NCBI GenBank assembly: GCA_000648925.1
Contig: JFHF01000023.1
Coordinates: 1-64,000, forward strand
Length of the DNA: 64,000 nucleotides
Origin: Caballeronia jiangsuensis
GTDB lineage: Bacteria; Pseudomonadota; Gammaproteobacteria; Burkholderiales; Burkholderiaceae
Direction of reading: 5' to 3'
A program made the translations under genes and the position numbers. The notes beneath the pieces are model-generated. The model saw only the letters and a program-made list of their open reading frames with translations. It did not search any database and was not told the origin of the DNA. Below, one piece after another: positions 44,997 through 53,886 of this stretch; the stretch's first letter is position 1, and each line of letters opens with the position of its first letter.

Positions 44997-46088
44997 ATGT
45001 CGTTCCTCACATTGACCGATCTGTCGAAGTCGTTCGGCGATCTGCACGCCGTCGCCGACGTCAATCTGTCGGTCGAGAAAGGCGAATTCGTTTCGCTGCT
45101 CGGACCCTCGGGCTGCGGCAAGACCACGACCTTGCAGATGATCGCGGGCTTCATCGAAGCGACGCGCGGCCGCATCATGCTCGACGGCCGCGACATCACG
45201 CACATGCGCCCGAACCGGCGAGGCCTCGGCATCGTGTTTCAGAGCTACGCGCTCTTTCCGCACATGAGCGTCGAGCAGAACGTGAGCTTCGGACTGGAGA
45301 TGCGCGGCATCGACAAGAGCGAGCGCCGCGAGCGCGTGCGCGACGCGCTGTCGCTCGTGCGGCTCGACAAGTTCGCGCATCGCTTTCCGCGCGAGTTGTC
45401 GGGCGGCCAACGTCAGCGCGTGGCGCTCGCGCGTGCGATCGTCATCGCGCCGCCCGTGCTGCTGCTCGACGAGCCGATGTCCAATCTCGATGCGAAGCTG
45501 CGCGAGGACATGCAGTTCGAGTTGCGCGGCATTCAGCGCAAGATCGGCACGACGACGATCATGGTCACGCACGATCAGTCCGAGGCGCTGTCGATCAGCG
45601 ATCGCGTCGTCGTGATGGAAGCGGGACGCATCACGCAGGTCGATACGCCCTATCGCGCGTATGAGCGTCCCGAGACGAGCTTCGTATCGCAGTTCATCGG
45701 CAAGGCCAACATGCTGCGCGGCACGATCGTGGCGCGCGACGGCGACGCCATTCGCATCGACCTCGGCCACGATCTCGCGGAGACCGGCTCGACCTCGCAA
45801 CTGCCCGAACGCGAGCGCGCGATCGGCGTCGGCGATGCGGTCACCGTCTGCATCCGCCCGGAAAAACTGAGGCTCGGCGCGGCGGGCAGCGGACGTCTGC
45901 CGGGCCGCGTGACGAGCCGCTTCTTTCTCGGCAGCCAGTGGCTCTACCGGCTCGACAGCCGCGCGGGCGAAATGCTCGTGTGCTGCCAGAATCACGGCGA
46001 TGAGCCGCTCGAAGAAGGCGCGCAAGTAGGCATCGACTGGAACACGGAATCGATCCGCTTCATCCAGCAGGAGGCCGCCCGTGGATAG
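44997..46088 (+). CDS. ABC importer ATPase, PotA/spermidine-opine type
   Basis: 363 residues. Walker A GPSGCGKTT near 37, QSYALFPHMSVEQN Q-loop, LSGGQRQRVALARAIV signature, LLLDEPMSNLDAK Walker B, VTHDQSEA switch, C-terminal TOBE domain (CIRPEKLRLGAAGSGRLPGR). It overlaps the first permease by 8 bases. The PotA branch serves importers of polyamines, iron, opines and quaternary amines. First gene of a seven-gene plus-strand operon to 51749. Confidence 0.92.
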   Translation: MSFLTLTDLSKSFGDLHAVADVNLSVEKGEFVSLLGPSGCGKTTTLQMIAGFIEATRGRIMLDGRDITHMRPNRRGLGIVFQSYALFPHMSVEQNVSFGLEMRGIDKSERRERVRDALSLVRLDKFAHRFPRELSGGQRQRVALARAIVIAPPVLLLDEPMSNLDAKLREDMQFELRGIQRKIGTTTIMVTHDQSEALSISDRVVVMEAGRITQVDTPYRAYERPETSFVSQFIGKANMLRGTIVARDGDAIRIDLGHDLAETGSTSQLPERERAIGVGDAVTVCIRPEKLRLGAAGSGRLPGRVTSRFFLGSQWLYRLDSRAGEMLVCCQNHGDEPLEEGAQVGIDWNTESIRFIQQEAARG

Positions 46089-46998
46089 CACGCTGCGTTC
46101 TTCCGAGTCTGCATCGGCGGCGGAATCGAACAGCGCCCGGCGCGCGCCGTGGCATGCGTATCTGCCGCTCTGGATGATGAGCGCGCCCGCGCTGCTGCTT
46201 TTCGCGGTGCTCGTGATCGTGCCGCTCGCGATGACGCTCGCGCTCACGTTCTATCGATTCGATCCCGCGATCGGCTCCGTCGCCGCGTTCGATCTGCATA
46301 ACTACGCCGAAGTGCTCGGCTCGTCGTACTTCCACACCATCTTCGCGCGCACCTTCGGCATCGCCGCGCTGGTGACCTTGCTGTGTGTCGTGATCGGCAC
46401 GCCCGAGGCATACATCCTGTCGCGCATGGGCGATCCGTGGCGGTCTGTTTTCCTGCTCGTGATTCTCGCGCCGCTGCTCGTCTCGGTGGTCGTGCGCGCG
46501 TTCGGCTGGAGCATGCTGCTCAACGTGAACGGGCTCATGAATCAGTTGCTCGGCGCGTTCGGCTTCGGTCCGTACAAGCTGCTCTATACGACCTTCGCGA
46601 TCGTCATCGCGCTGGTTCACGTGATGCTGCCGTTCATGGTGATCCCGGTGTGGACCGCGCTGCAACGTATCGATCCGCAGACGGAAAACGCCGCGCTCTC
46701 GCTGATGGCCTCGCCCGCCGTCACGCTGAGGCGCATCGTGCTGCCGCAACTCGTGCCGGGCATTTTGTCGGGCAGTCTGATGGTATTCGGCCTGTCCGCG
46801 AGCGCCTTCGCGATTCCGGGTCTGCTCGGCGGACGCCGTCTGAAGGTCGCGGCCACCACCGTCTACGACCAGTTCCTCAGTTCAATGAACTGGCCGCTCG
46901 GCGCGACCATCGCGGTGCTCTTGCTCATCGCCAATCTGGTGGTGATGCTCACTTATTATCGCGTGCTCGAGCGGCGCTATACGCGCAGCATGGGCTGA
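46081..46998 (+). CDS. ABC permease, PotB type
   Basis: 305 residues, six spans; hydrophilic N-terminal 25 residues, then YLPLWMMSAPALLLFAVLVI. The EAA loop is TENAALSLMASPAVTLRRIV with LPQLVPGILSGSLMVFG after it. Starts with GTG at 46081 inside the ATPase gene end (GTGGATAGC), an overlap that implies coupled translation. Confidence 0.9.
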   Translation: MDSTLRSSESASAAESNSARRAPWHAYLPLWMMSAPALLLFAVLVIVPLAMTLALTFYRFDPAIGSVAAFDLHNYAEVLGSSYFHTIFARTFGIAALVTLLCVVIGTPEAYILSRMGDPWRSVFLLVILAPLLVSVVVRAFGWSMLLNVNGLMNQLLGAFGFGPYKLLYTTFAIVIALVHVMLPFMVIPVWTALQRIDPQTENAALSLMASPAVTLRRIVLPQLVPGILSGSLMVFGLSASAFAIPGLLGGRRLKVAATTVYDQFLSSMNWPLGATIAVLLLIANLVVMLTYYRVLERRYTRSMG

Positions 46999-47013
46999 AC
47001 GAGGCGATCCATC

Positions 47014-47808
47014 ATGCGCAAAAACGGCCCCGTCGCGCTGGCGTTCCATACGATCGTGATCCTGTTCGTGCTGGCGCCGCTCGCTATCGTCATGCTGGTC
47101 GCGTTCACGCCCGAAGAAACGCTGACGCTGCCCACGCACGGCCTCTCGCTGCGCTGGTTCCGCGCGATTCTCGATTATCCCGACTTCATCTCGGCGTTCT
47201 TCAACAGCGTGAAGCTCGCGTTCGCATCGGCGACGCTATCGCTCGTGATCGCGTTGCCCGCCGGACTCGCGATCGGCCGCGCGCGTTTTCCGGGGCGCGG
47301 CTTCCTGAACGGGCTGCTGCTCTCGCCGCTCGTGATTCCCGGCCTCGTGCTCGGCATCGCGATGCTGCGCTTCTTCGCGCTGATCGGCGCAACCGGCTCG
47401 TTCGCGTGGCTGATCCTCGCGCACATGGTCATCATCACGCCCTTCGTGATGCGGCTCGTGCTCGCGTCGGTGAGCGGCATGGACCGCAGCATCGAGCACG
47501 CGGCGGCGTCGCTCGGCGCGAGTTCGTGGACGACCTTCCGCCGCGTCACGCTGCCGATGATCCTGCCCGGCATCACCGGCGGCTGGCTGCTCGCGTTCAT
47601 CAACAGCTTCGACGAGCTGACGATGTCGGTCTTCGTCACGTCGCCGCAAACGGTCACGCTGCCGGTGCGCATGTACATGTACGCGACCGAATCGATCGAT
47701 CCGATGATGGCGTCGGTCTCGGCGCTCGTCATCTTCATCACCGCGGGCGCGATGCTGATTCTCGACCGCGTGTACGGGCTCAACCGCATTCTGATCGGCC
47801 AGCACTGA
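47014..47808 (+). CDS. ABC permease, PotC type
   Basis: 264 residues, six spans, EAA loop IEHAAASLGASSWTTFRRVT and LPMILPGITGGWLLAFINSF. Follows the PotB-type permease by 15 bases. The pair with a PotA ATPase and a PotD-like binding protein at 50703 makes a complete importer. Confidence 0.92.
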   Translation: MRKNGPVALAFHTIVILFVLAPLAIVMLVAFTPEETLTLPTHGLSLRWFRAILDYPDFISAFFNSVKLAFASATLSLVIALPAGLAIGRARFPGRGFLNGLLLSPLVIPGLVLGIAMLRFFALIGATGSFAWLILAHMVIITPFVMRLVLASVSGMDRSIEHAAASLGASSWTTFRRVTLPMILPGITGGWLLAFINSFDELTMSVFVTSPQTVTLPVRMYMYATESIDPMMASVSALVIFITAGAMLILDRVYGLNRILIGQH

Positions 47809-47818
47809 ACCCACTCTC

Positions 47819-48127
47819 ATGAGCACCGCAACGATTCATCATGCGCCGCAGTTCGTTCGTCTCGACGAGATCGAGCGCGCACGCATTCCCTTCGTTCTCG
47901 ACGGCGTGCCGGCCGAAGCGCTCGCGGGCGATACGCTCCTGACCGCCATCCTCATGCATCAAAGGCACGTGCGGCACAGCGAATTCAGCGGCAAGCCGCG
48001 TGCGGGCTTTTGCCTGATCGGCGCGTGTCAGGACTGCTGGGTGCGCGGCGAGGACGGCAAGCGCATGCGCGCATGTTCGACGCGCATCGAAGCGGGCATG
48101 CGTGTCGTCACGGAGGACGCGCGATGA
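47819..48127 (+). CDS. (2Fe-2S) subunit of an HcnABC/opine-oxidase-like dehydrogenase
   Basis: 102 residues. The Fer2_4 cysteines are in AGFCLIGACQDCW and later RACSTRIEAGM, the spacing found in HcnA and in the small subunits of opine oxidases and D-hydroxyproline dehydrogenase. It transfers electrons within a flavin-iron-sulfur complex with the next two gene products. It overlaps the next gene by 4 bases (ATGA). Confidence 0.87.
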   Translation: MSTATIHHAPQFVRLDEIERARIPFVLDGVPAEALAGDTLLTAILMHQRHVRHSEFSGKPRAGFCLIGACQDCWVRGEDGKRMRACSTRIEAGMRVVTEDAR

Positions 48128-49548
48128 AGGATGCACATCGCGTGGTGATCGTCGGCGCGGGACCGGCTGGCATTCGCGCGGCGGAAACGCTCGTCGCGGC
48201 GGGGTTGCGGCCAGTCGTCATCGATGAAAACGCGCGCTGGGGCGGACAGGTCTATCGGCAGCCGCCCGCCGACGCGGGCTTCAAACGCAGCGCGGCGACG
48301 CTCTACGGCTTCGAAGCGAAGAAGGCCGAAGCCGTGCACGGCGCAATGGCGAAGCTGCTGCCGAAGATCGACTATCGCCCCGACACGCTCGCGTGGGCGT
48401 GCGAGCAAAACCGGCTCGACACGCTTCACGCGGGACGCGAGGCGAGCGTGCCGTTCACGCATCTGATCATCGCGAGCGGCGCGACGGATCGCATCGTGCC
48501 GCTGCCCGGCTGGACGCTCGCGGGCGTCTTCACGCTCGGCGGCGCGCAAGTCGCGTTGAAGGCGCAAGGCTGCGCGATCGGTTCGCGCGTCGTGTTCGCG
48601 GGCACCGGGCCGCTCCTTTATCTCGTCGCCTATCAATACGCGAAAGCGGGCGCGCGAGTCGCGGCCGTGCTCGATACCAGCCCGTTCGCGCGTCAGGCCG
48701 CCGCCGCGCCGCGCATGCTGAACCAGCCTGCGACGTTCGCCAAGGGCCTGTATTACGTCGCATGGCTGCAGGCGCATGGCGTGCGCATCGAACGTGGCGT
48801 GACGCTCGATAACATCGACGGCGACGATGCCGTGCGCGGCATCCGCTGGCGCACGCATCGCGGCGAGCCACGCACGCTCGACTGCGATGCCGTCGGCATG
48901 GGCTTCGGCCTGCGCCCCGAAACGCAGCTCGCGGATCTCGCCGGATGCCGCTTTCGCTTCGATGCGCTCAATCGCTGCTGGCTCCCAGAGCGCGACGCGG
49001 CGGGCCGCAGTTCGGAACGCAACGTATATCTCGCCGGCGACGGCGCGGGCATCGCCGGTGCGGACGCCGCCGAGCTAGCGGGACGGCGCGCCGCGCTCGC
49101 GCTGATCGAAGACATCGGCATCATGACGCACGAACGCGCTCAGCCCGATGCCGCGAAGCTCGAACGCGAACTCGAACGCATCGCCGTTTTCCGCGCGGGC
49201 ATCGAGCATGCGTTCGCGCCGCCCGCGAACGCCGCGCAGGACTGGCCCGACGACATGATCGTGTGCCGCTGCGAGGAAGTCACCGCCGGCACGATGCGCG
49301 CGTGCATCCGCAGCGGCCTCGCCACGGAAGTCAACCGGCTGAAGGCGCTCACGCGCATCGGCATGGGCCGCTGTCAGGGCCGCATGTGCGGCGAATCCGC
49401 CATTGCGCTCGTCGCCGCCGAAACCGGCAAGCCGCTCGCCGAGGTCGGCCGTCTGCGCAGTCAGGCGCCCATCAAACCCATCCCGATCACACCGATGCTC
49501 TACGACGACGGCGTGCAGGTGCAGCCCGAGGAAGCCCACGATGAGTGA
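48124..49548 (+). CDS. FAD/NAD-dependent oxidoreductase, HcnB/OoxA-like
   Basis: 474 residues. Rossmann FAD motif VVIVGAGPAGIRAAETL at the N-terminus, second dinucleotide site GSRVVFAGTGPLLYLVAYQY, the VYLAGDGAGIAGADAAELAG FAD motif, and a C-terminal BFD-like iron-sulfur part with IVCRCEEVTAG and GRCQGRMCG (four cysteines). This is the alpha subunit arrangement of HcnABC, octopine/nopaline oxidase and hydroxyproline dehydrogenase complexes. ATG at 48124; overlaps the next gene by 8 bases. Confidence 0.9.
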   Translation: MKDAHRVVIVGAGPAGIRAAETLVAAGLRPVVIDENARWGGQVYRQPPADAGFKRSAATLYGFEAKKAEAVHGAMAKLLPKIDYRPDTLAWACEQNRLDTLHAGREASVPFTHLIIASGATDRIVPLPGWTLAGVFTLGGAQVALKAQGCAIGSRVVFAGTGPLLYLVAYQYAKAGARVAAVLDTSPFARQAAAAPRMLNQPATFAKGLYYVAWLQAHGVRIERGVTLDNIDGDDAVRGIRWRTHRGEPRTLDCDAVGMGFGLRPETQLADLAGCRFRFDALNRCWLPERDAAGRSSERNVYLAGDGAGIAGADAAELAGRRAALALIEDIGIMTHERAQPDAAKLERELERIAVFRAGIEHAFAPPANAAQDWPDDMIVCRCEEVTAGTMRACIRSGLATEVNRLKALTRIGMGRCQGRMCGESAIALVAAETGKPLAEVGRLRSQAPIKPIPITPMLYDDGVQVQPEEAHDE

Positions 49549-50680
49549 CGTCCGTCCGGGTGTGAGTCATTACGATGTGGTGATCGCGGGCGGCGGGCTC
49601 GTCGGCTCGTCGACGGCGCTTGCGCTCGCGAAAGCGGGATTGCGCGTCGCGCTGATCGAACGGCGCTTCTGCGGCGCGCAGGCGAGCGGCGTGAACTACG
49701 GCGGCGTGCGCACGCAGGGACGCACGGCAGAACAGTTGCCGCTCGCCGTGCGCGCGCGGCGCGTGTATGGCCGCTTGCCCGAGCTGATCGGCATCGACGG
49801 CGAGATGGTCATGTCGGGTCATCTGCGTCTCGCGCGCTGTGAAGCCGATCTCGACGTGCTCGATCGATGGTCCGCGATGGCGCGCGAACACGGCGTTCAA
49901 TCGCAGGTGATGAGCGGCGCTGCATTCCGCAAGCGCTATCCGTGGCTCGGAACTGCGGCGATCGGCGGCTCGCTTTGTCCGAGCGACGGCCACGCGAATC
50001 CGCGTCTCGTCTCGCCGGGTTTCGCGCATGCCGCCCGGCGCGCGGGCGCCGACGTGCGCGAGCAGACCGAACTGTCCGACATCACCTTCGACGGCACGCG
50101 CTTTCAGATGCGCGCGGGCAACGAGCGCATCAGTTCCGACTGGCTCGTCAACAGCGCGGGCGCGTGGGCGAACCGCATCGCGGGCAGCTTCGGCGAAAGC
50201 GCGCCGATGAAGCCCATCTATCCGAACATGTGGGTGACCGAGCCGCTGCCGCTCTTTATCGGGCACAGTCTCGGCGTGGTCGGCGGCGGCATCTATGCGC
50301 GTCAGGTCGAACGCGGCAACTGCGTGATCGGCGGCGGACGCGGACATGGCGATGGCGAGTACGCGCAGCCATCGACGGCCACGACGCGCGCCGTGATGCG
50401 CGACGCGTGCGCGCTGTTGCCCGCCCTGCGCGACGCGCTCCTGATCCGCACCTGGAGCGGCGTGGAAGGCGAGACGCCCGACAGCAATCCCGTCATCGGG
50501 CCGAGCCGCACCACGCCGCGTCTTCTGCATGCTTTCGGTTTTTCGGGCGGCGGCTTTCTGCTCGCGCCCGGCGTCGGCGAAGTGCTCGCCGAACTGGTCA
50601 CGCAGGGCGCGACCAGCACGCCGATCGACGCCTTCTCGATCGGACGGTTCAGTTCGATGCCTCTACCCGTCACTCACTAA
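49541..50680 (+). CDS. FAD-dependent amino-acid/amine oxidase, DAO family (HcnC/OoxB-like)
   Basis: 379 residues. YDVVIAGGGLVGSSTALALA is the GxGxxG FAD motif; later GVNYGGVRTQGRTAEQLPLA, INSAGAW-like VNSAGAWANRIAG and the C-terminal TPDSNPVIGPS plus FGFSGGGFLLAPGVGEVLAE complete the DAO fold. Beta subunit that binds the secondary amine substrate (an opine, proline derivative, sarcosine or glycine in relatives). Start ATG at 49541 inside the end of the alpha-subunit gene. Confidence 0.9.
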   Translation: MSDVRPGVSHYDVVIAGGGLVGSSTALALAKAGLRVALIERRFCGAQASGVNYGGVRTQGRTAEQLPLAVRARRVYGRLPELIGIDGEMVMSGHLRLARCEADLDVLDRWSAMAREHGVQSQVMSGAAFRKRYPWLGTAAIGGSLCPSDGHANPRLVSPGFAHAARRAGADVREQTELSDITFDGTRFQMRAGNERISSDWLVNSAGAWANRIAGSFGESAPMKPIYPNMWVTEPLPLFIGHSLGVVGGGIYARQVERGNCVIGGGRGHGDGEYAQPSTATTRAVMRDACALLPALRDALLIRTWSGVEGETPDSNPVIGPSRTTPRLLHAFGFSGGGFLLAPGVGEVLAELVTQGATSTPIDAFSIGRFSSMPLPVTH

Positions 50681-50702
50681 ATCAGAACAAGGAAAACTCA
50701 CG

Positions 50703-51749
50703 ATGAAGCTGCCCCGCACACTCGTTTCGCTCGCCGCGCTCGTCGCGCTCGGTGTCACGTCGTCCGCCTGGTCGCAGAGCAAGACGATCTATATCGGCAT
50801 GAACGGCGGGCCGATGGAAAAGGCCTACACCAGCCAGGTCCTGCCCGAGTTCGAGAAAGCCAACAACGTGAAGGTCGTCGTGGTGCCGGGCACGTCCTCC
50901 GACGTCCTCGCGAAGCTGCTCGCGAACCGCAACAGTCCGCAGATTCACGTCGCGTTCCTCGATGACGGCGTGATGGCGCGCGCCGTCAGCATGGGCGTAT
51001 GCCAGAAGCTCGACGATGCGCCCGTGCTCAAGGAACTCTACCCGTTCGCGCGCCTGAAGGACGACATGGGCGCGGGCGTGCAGCTCGGCATGACCGGCAT
51101 CGGCTACAACACGAAGCTCTTCAAGGAAAAGGGCTGGGCGCCGCCGACCTCGTGGATGGACTTCGCCGATCCGAAGTACAAGGGCAAGGTGGTGTTCCAG
51201 TCGGCGTCGAGCAGCACCTTCGGCCTGCATGGTTTCCTTGCGATCAACCGCATCCTCGGCGGCAGCGAGAAGAACGTCGAGCCGGGCTTTTCCAAATGGG
51301 CGACGACAGTAGGCCCGAATGTCGTCGAATACATTCCGAACTCGGCGAAGCTCTCGGAGATGATCACGACGGGCGAAGCCGGCCTCTTTCCGCTCACGCC
51401 GACCGCCATCGGCGATCTGAAGGACAAGGGTCTGCCGGTCGCGTATGTCGCGCCGAAGGAAGGCGCGGTGCTGCTGCTCGTCGATGTGTGCGTCGTGAAG
51501 AACAATCCCGATCCGGCGCTCGCGCAGAAGCTCGCGCAGTTCCTCCTGTCCGCGCCCGCGCAAACGAAGGCCGCCGAAGCCGGCAAGCAGATTCCCACCA
51601 ACACGCAGGCGAAGATGACGCCGGAGATGGAGAAGAATCTCGGCGACCTGAACGCGCTCGTGAAGAAGGTGACCGTGGTGGACTGGGACACGATCAACGC
51701 GAATCGCGCCCAGTGGGATCAGCGCTGGAATCAGCAGATCGAGAAGTAA
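50703..51749 (+). CDS. ABC solute-binding protein, PotD-like
   Basis: 348 residues with signal peptide to about residue 25 (ALVALGVTSSAWSQ). The mature part begins KTIYIGMNGGPMEKAY, typical of the PotD/iron-binding cluster; LGMTGIGYNTKLFKEKGW and FPLTPTAIGDLKDKGL are further family blocks. It closes the operon, 22 bases after the DAO gene, and supplies substrate to the PotABC-type importer whose genes are at the other end of the same operon. Oxidase genes inside the transport operon imply that the imported solute is what the oxidase uses. Confidence 0.92.
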   Translation: MKLPRTLVSLAALVALGVTSSAWSQSKTIYIGMNGGPMEKAYTSQVLPEFEKANNVKVVVVPGTSSDVLAKLLANRNSPQIHVAFLDDGVMARAVSMGVCQKLDDAPVLKELYPFARLKDDMGAGVQLGMTGIGYNTKLFKEKGWAPPTSWMDFADPKYKGKVVFQSASSSTFGLHGFLAINRILGGSEKNVEPGFSKWATTVGPNVVEYIPNSAKLSEMITTGEAGLFPLTPTAIGDLKDKGLPVAYVAPKEGAVLLLVDVCVVKNNPDPALAQKLAQFLLSAPAQTKAAEAGKQIPTNTQAKMTPEMEKNLGDLNALVKKVTVVDWDTINANRAQWDQRWNQQIEK

Positions 51750-51752
51750 CGC

Positions 51753-53789
51753 TTACAGGTCCTTCACGAGACGAAGCGCATCGTAGATGGCGGCGTGCGT
51801 ATTGCGCGCCGCCACCGCATCGCCGATCCTGAAGAGCTGGAAGCGCCCTTCCGGGTTCCGTTCGGCGACTTGCGGCTTGCCGTCGATGAGCTTGTCGTAA
51901 TCGATCGCGCCGAGGTTCGACGACAAAGGCTTAAGCTCGAAGTACAGTTCGTCCATCGGAATCGTGCCGTGATTGACGACGATCTGATCGTGGCGCTGCT
52001 CCTTCTTCACGCCGCCGTAGTCGCTGCCGATCGTCGCCACCAGTTCGCCGCCTTCGCGCCGAACGGATTCGAGGCGGAACGTCACCGTGAATGTGGTCGC
52101 GAGCTTCTGCAGCGAGCGCATGTAGGGCACGAGGTTCATGCTCATGACTTCGGGCGAGAACGAGCGGTCGGGCGTCATCACTTCCACCTTGCCGCCGGCC
52201 TGCGCGATCGTTTCGGCTGACTGAAGCGCGGCGTGATCGCCGGCATCGTCGAAGATCAGCACGTTCGCGCCGGGCTTCACATCGCCGGAAATGATGTCCC
52301 ACGAAGAAACGACATGTTCGTTGCCTTCCGTGCAGACCTCAGTGTGCGGCATGCCGCCGGTCGCGACGATCACCACGTCCGGATTCTCAGCCAGCACCGT
52401 GTCGTTGTCGGCCCACGTATTGAACCTGAACCGAACGCCGAGCCTTTCGCACTGCGCCATGCGCCAGTCGACGATGCCCATCATCTCCTTGCGGCGAACG
52501 TTCTGCGCGGTCAGGCGAATCTGGCCGCCGGGATCGTTCATCGCTTCCAGCACGACGACATCGTGTCCGCGCTCGCCCGCGACGCGCGCCGCTTCGAGAC
52601 CCGCCGGCCCCGCGCCCACGATGACGATCCTGCGCTTCGTCGCGGCAGGCTTGATCGTGTGCGGCATCTCCAGTTCGCGGCCCGTCGCGGCGTTGTGAAT
52701 GCACAGCGCCATGCCGCCCTGATAGATGCGATCGAGGCAGTAATTCGCGCCCACGCAAGGCCGGATATCGTCCTCCCTGCGCTCGATGATCTTGCGCACG
52801 ATATGCGGATCGGTCATATGCGCGCGCGTCATGCCGACCATGTCGATCTTGCCCGACTCGATCGCATGGCGCGCCGTCGCGACGTCCTGAATGCGCGCCG
52901 CATGGAACGTGGGGAAGTCCGTCGCCTGCCGGATTTCGCCCGCGAAATCGAGGTGCGGTGCGCTCTTCATGCCCATGATGGGGATGACGTCGGTGAGCCC
53001 GGCGTCGGTTTCCAGATGCCCGCGAACCACGTTCAGAAAATCGACGAGACCGCTGTCCTTCAGGCGCTTCGAAATCTCGATGCCCTCTTCCTTCGTGATG
53101 CCGCCTGCCAGCATTTCGTCGGCCGTATAACGGATGCCGAGAAGAAAGCGCTCGCCGACGCGCTCGCGCATCGCGCGCAGCACGTCGAACGTGAAGCGCA
53201 TACGGTTTTCCAGCGAGCCGCCATACGGACCTTCGAGCGTATTAGTCAGCGGCGACCAGAACTGGTCCATCAAGTGACCGTACGATTCGATTTCCAGCCC
53301 GTCGAGCCCGGCGGCCTTCATGCGCTCCGCCGCATCCGCGAAGTCGCGGACGATGCGCTCGATATCCCAGTCCTCCAGCTTCTTCGGAAAGGCGCGGTGC
53401 GAGGGTTCGCGGTTGTGCGACGGCGAGACGGCGGGCAGCCAGTCGCCCTTGTCCCAGCGCGTGCGGCGGCCGAGATGCGTCAACTGGATCATCACTTTCG
53501 CGCCGTGCTCGTGGCACTCGTCGACGAGATCCTTCATCCACGGCACGACTTCGTCCTTGTACGCGAGGATATTGTTGAAGACCGGCGGACTGTCCTTCGA
53601 AACCGCCGCGGAACCGGCCGTCATCGTCAATGCGAGGCCCGCCTTGGCCCGTTCGACGTGATACGCGCGATAGCTCGCCTTCGGCATCCCGTCCTCGGCG
53701 TACGCCGGTTCATGCGATGTCGTCATGATCCGGTTGCGAAAAGTGAGGTGTTTCAGCGTGTACGGCTGGAGCAGCGGGTCCGTGGACAT
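51753..53789 (-). CDS. FMN/FAD/Fe-S oxidoreductase of the TMADH / DgcA type
   Basis: 678 residues. N-terminal Old-Yellow-Enzyme barrel (LKHLTFRNRIMTTSHEPAYA, GLDGLEIESYGHLMDQFWSP, VGMTRAHMTDPHIV), an iron-sulfur segment CVGANYC...ALCIHNAATG, then FAD and NAD-type domains (RIVIVGAGPAGLEAARVAGE, DPGGQIRLTAQ, VIVATGG). Relatives demethylate trimethylamine, dimethylglycine or N-methylproline, or reduce dienoyl-CoA. The second of four cluster cysteines seen in TMADH is alanine here. ATG at 53789 with GAGG 5 bases upstream. Divergent from a TetR gene and convergent with the oxidase operon 3 bases away. Confidence 0.88.
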   Translation of the reverse strand: MSTDPLLQPYTLKHLTFRNRIMTTSHEPAYAEDGMPKASYRAYHVERAKAGLALTMTAGSAAVSKDSPPVFNNILAYKDEVVPWMKDLVDECHEHGAKVMIQLTHLGRRTRWDKGDWLPAVSPSHNREPSHRAFPKKLEDWDIERIVRDFADAAERMKAAGLDGLEIESYGHLMDQFWSPLTNTLEGPYGGSLENRMRFTFDVLRAMRERVGERFLLGIRYTADEMLAGGITKEEGIEISKRLKDSGLVDFLNVVRGHLETDAGLTDVIPIMGMKSAPHLDFAGEIRQATDFPTFHAARIQDVATARHAIESGKIDMVGMTRAHMTDPHIVRKIIERREDDIRPCVGANYCLDRIYQGGMALCIHNAATGRELEMPHTIKPAATKRRIVIVGAGPAGLEAARVAGERGHDVVVLEAMNDPGGQIRLTAQNVRRKEMMGIVDWRMAQCERLGVRFRFNTWADNDTVLAENPDVVIVATGGMPHTEVCTEGNEHVVSSWDIISGDVKPGANVLIFDDAGDHAALQSAETIAQAGGKVEVMTPDRSFSPEVMSMNLVPYMRSLQKLATTFTVTFRLESVRREGGELVATIGSDYGGVKKEQRHDQIVVNHGTIPMDELYFELKPLSSNLGAIDYDKLIDGKPQVAERNPEGRFQLFRIGDAVAARNTHAAIYDALRLVKDL

Positions 53790-53849
53790 GGATGCCTCAT
53801 CGAAGCGAGTGGGGACGAAACGCCTGTTGTGAATCAAGAGTAGAACCTC

Positions 53850-53886
53850 TGTACACACGTGTCAAGTAGGGAGACAATGGTGTACA
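53850..53886. promoter_or_regulatory. Candidate TetR operator pair
   Basis: TGTACA occurs at 53850-53855 and again at 53881-53886, 31 bases apart (about three helical turns), with the palindrome ACACGTGT at 53855-53862 between them. The elements lie between the divergent TetR and flavoprotein starts and overlap the TetR ribosome site. Site assignment is inference. Confidence 0.45.

Noticed and set aside
52233..53843. Plus-strand frame of 536 codons over the flavoprotein gene
   Set aside because: Antisense shadow of a clear TMADH-like protein; no motifs of its own.
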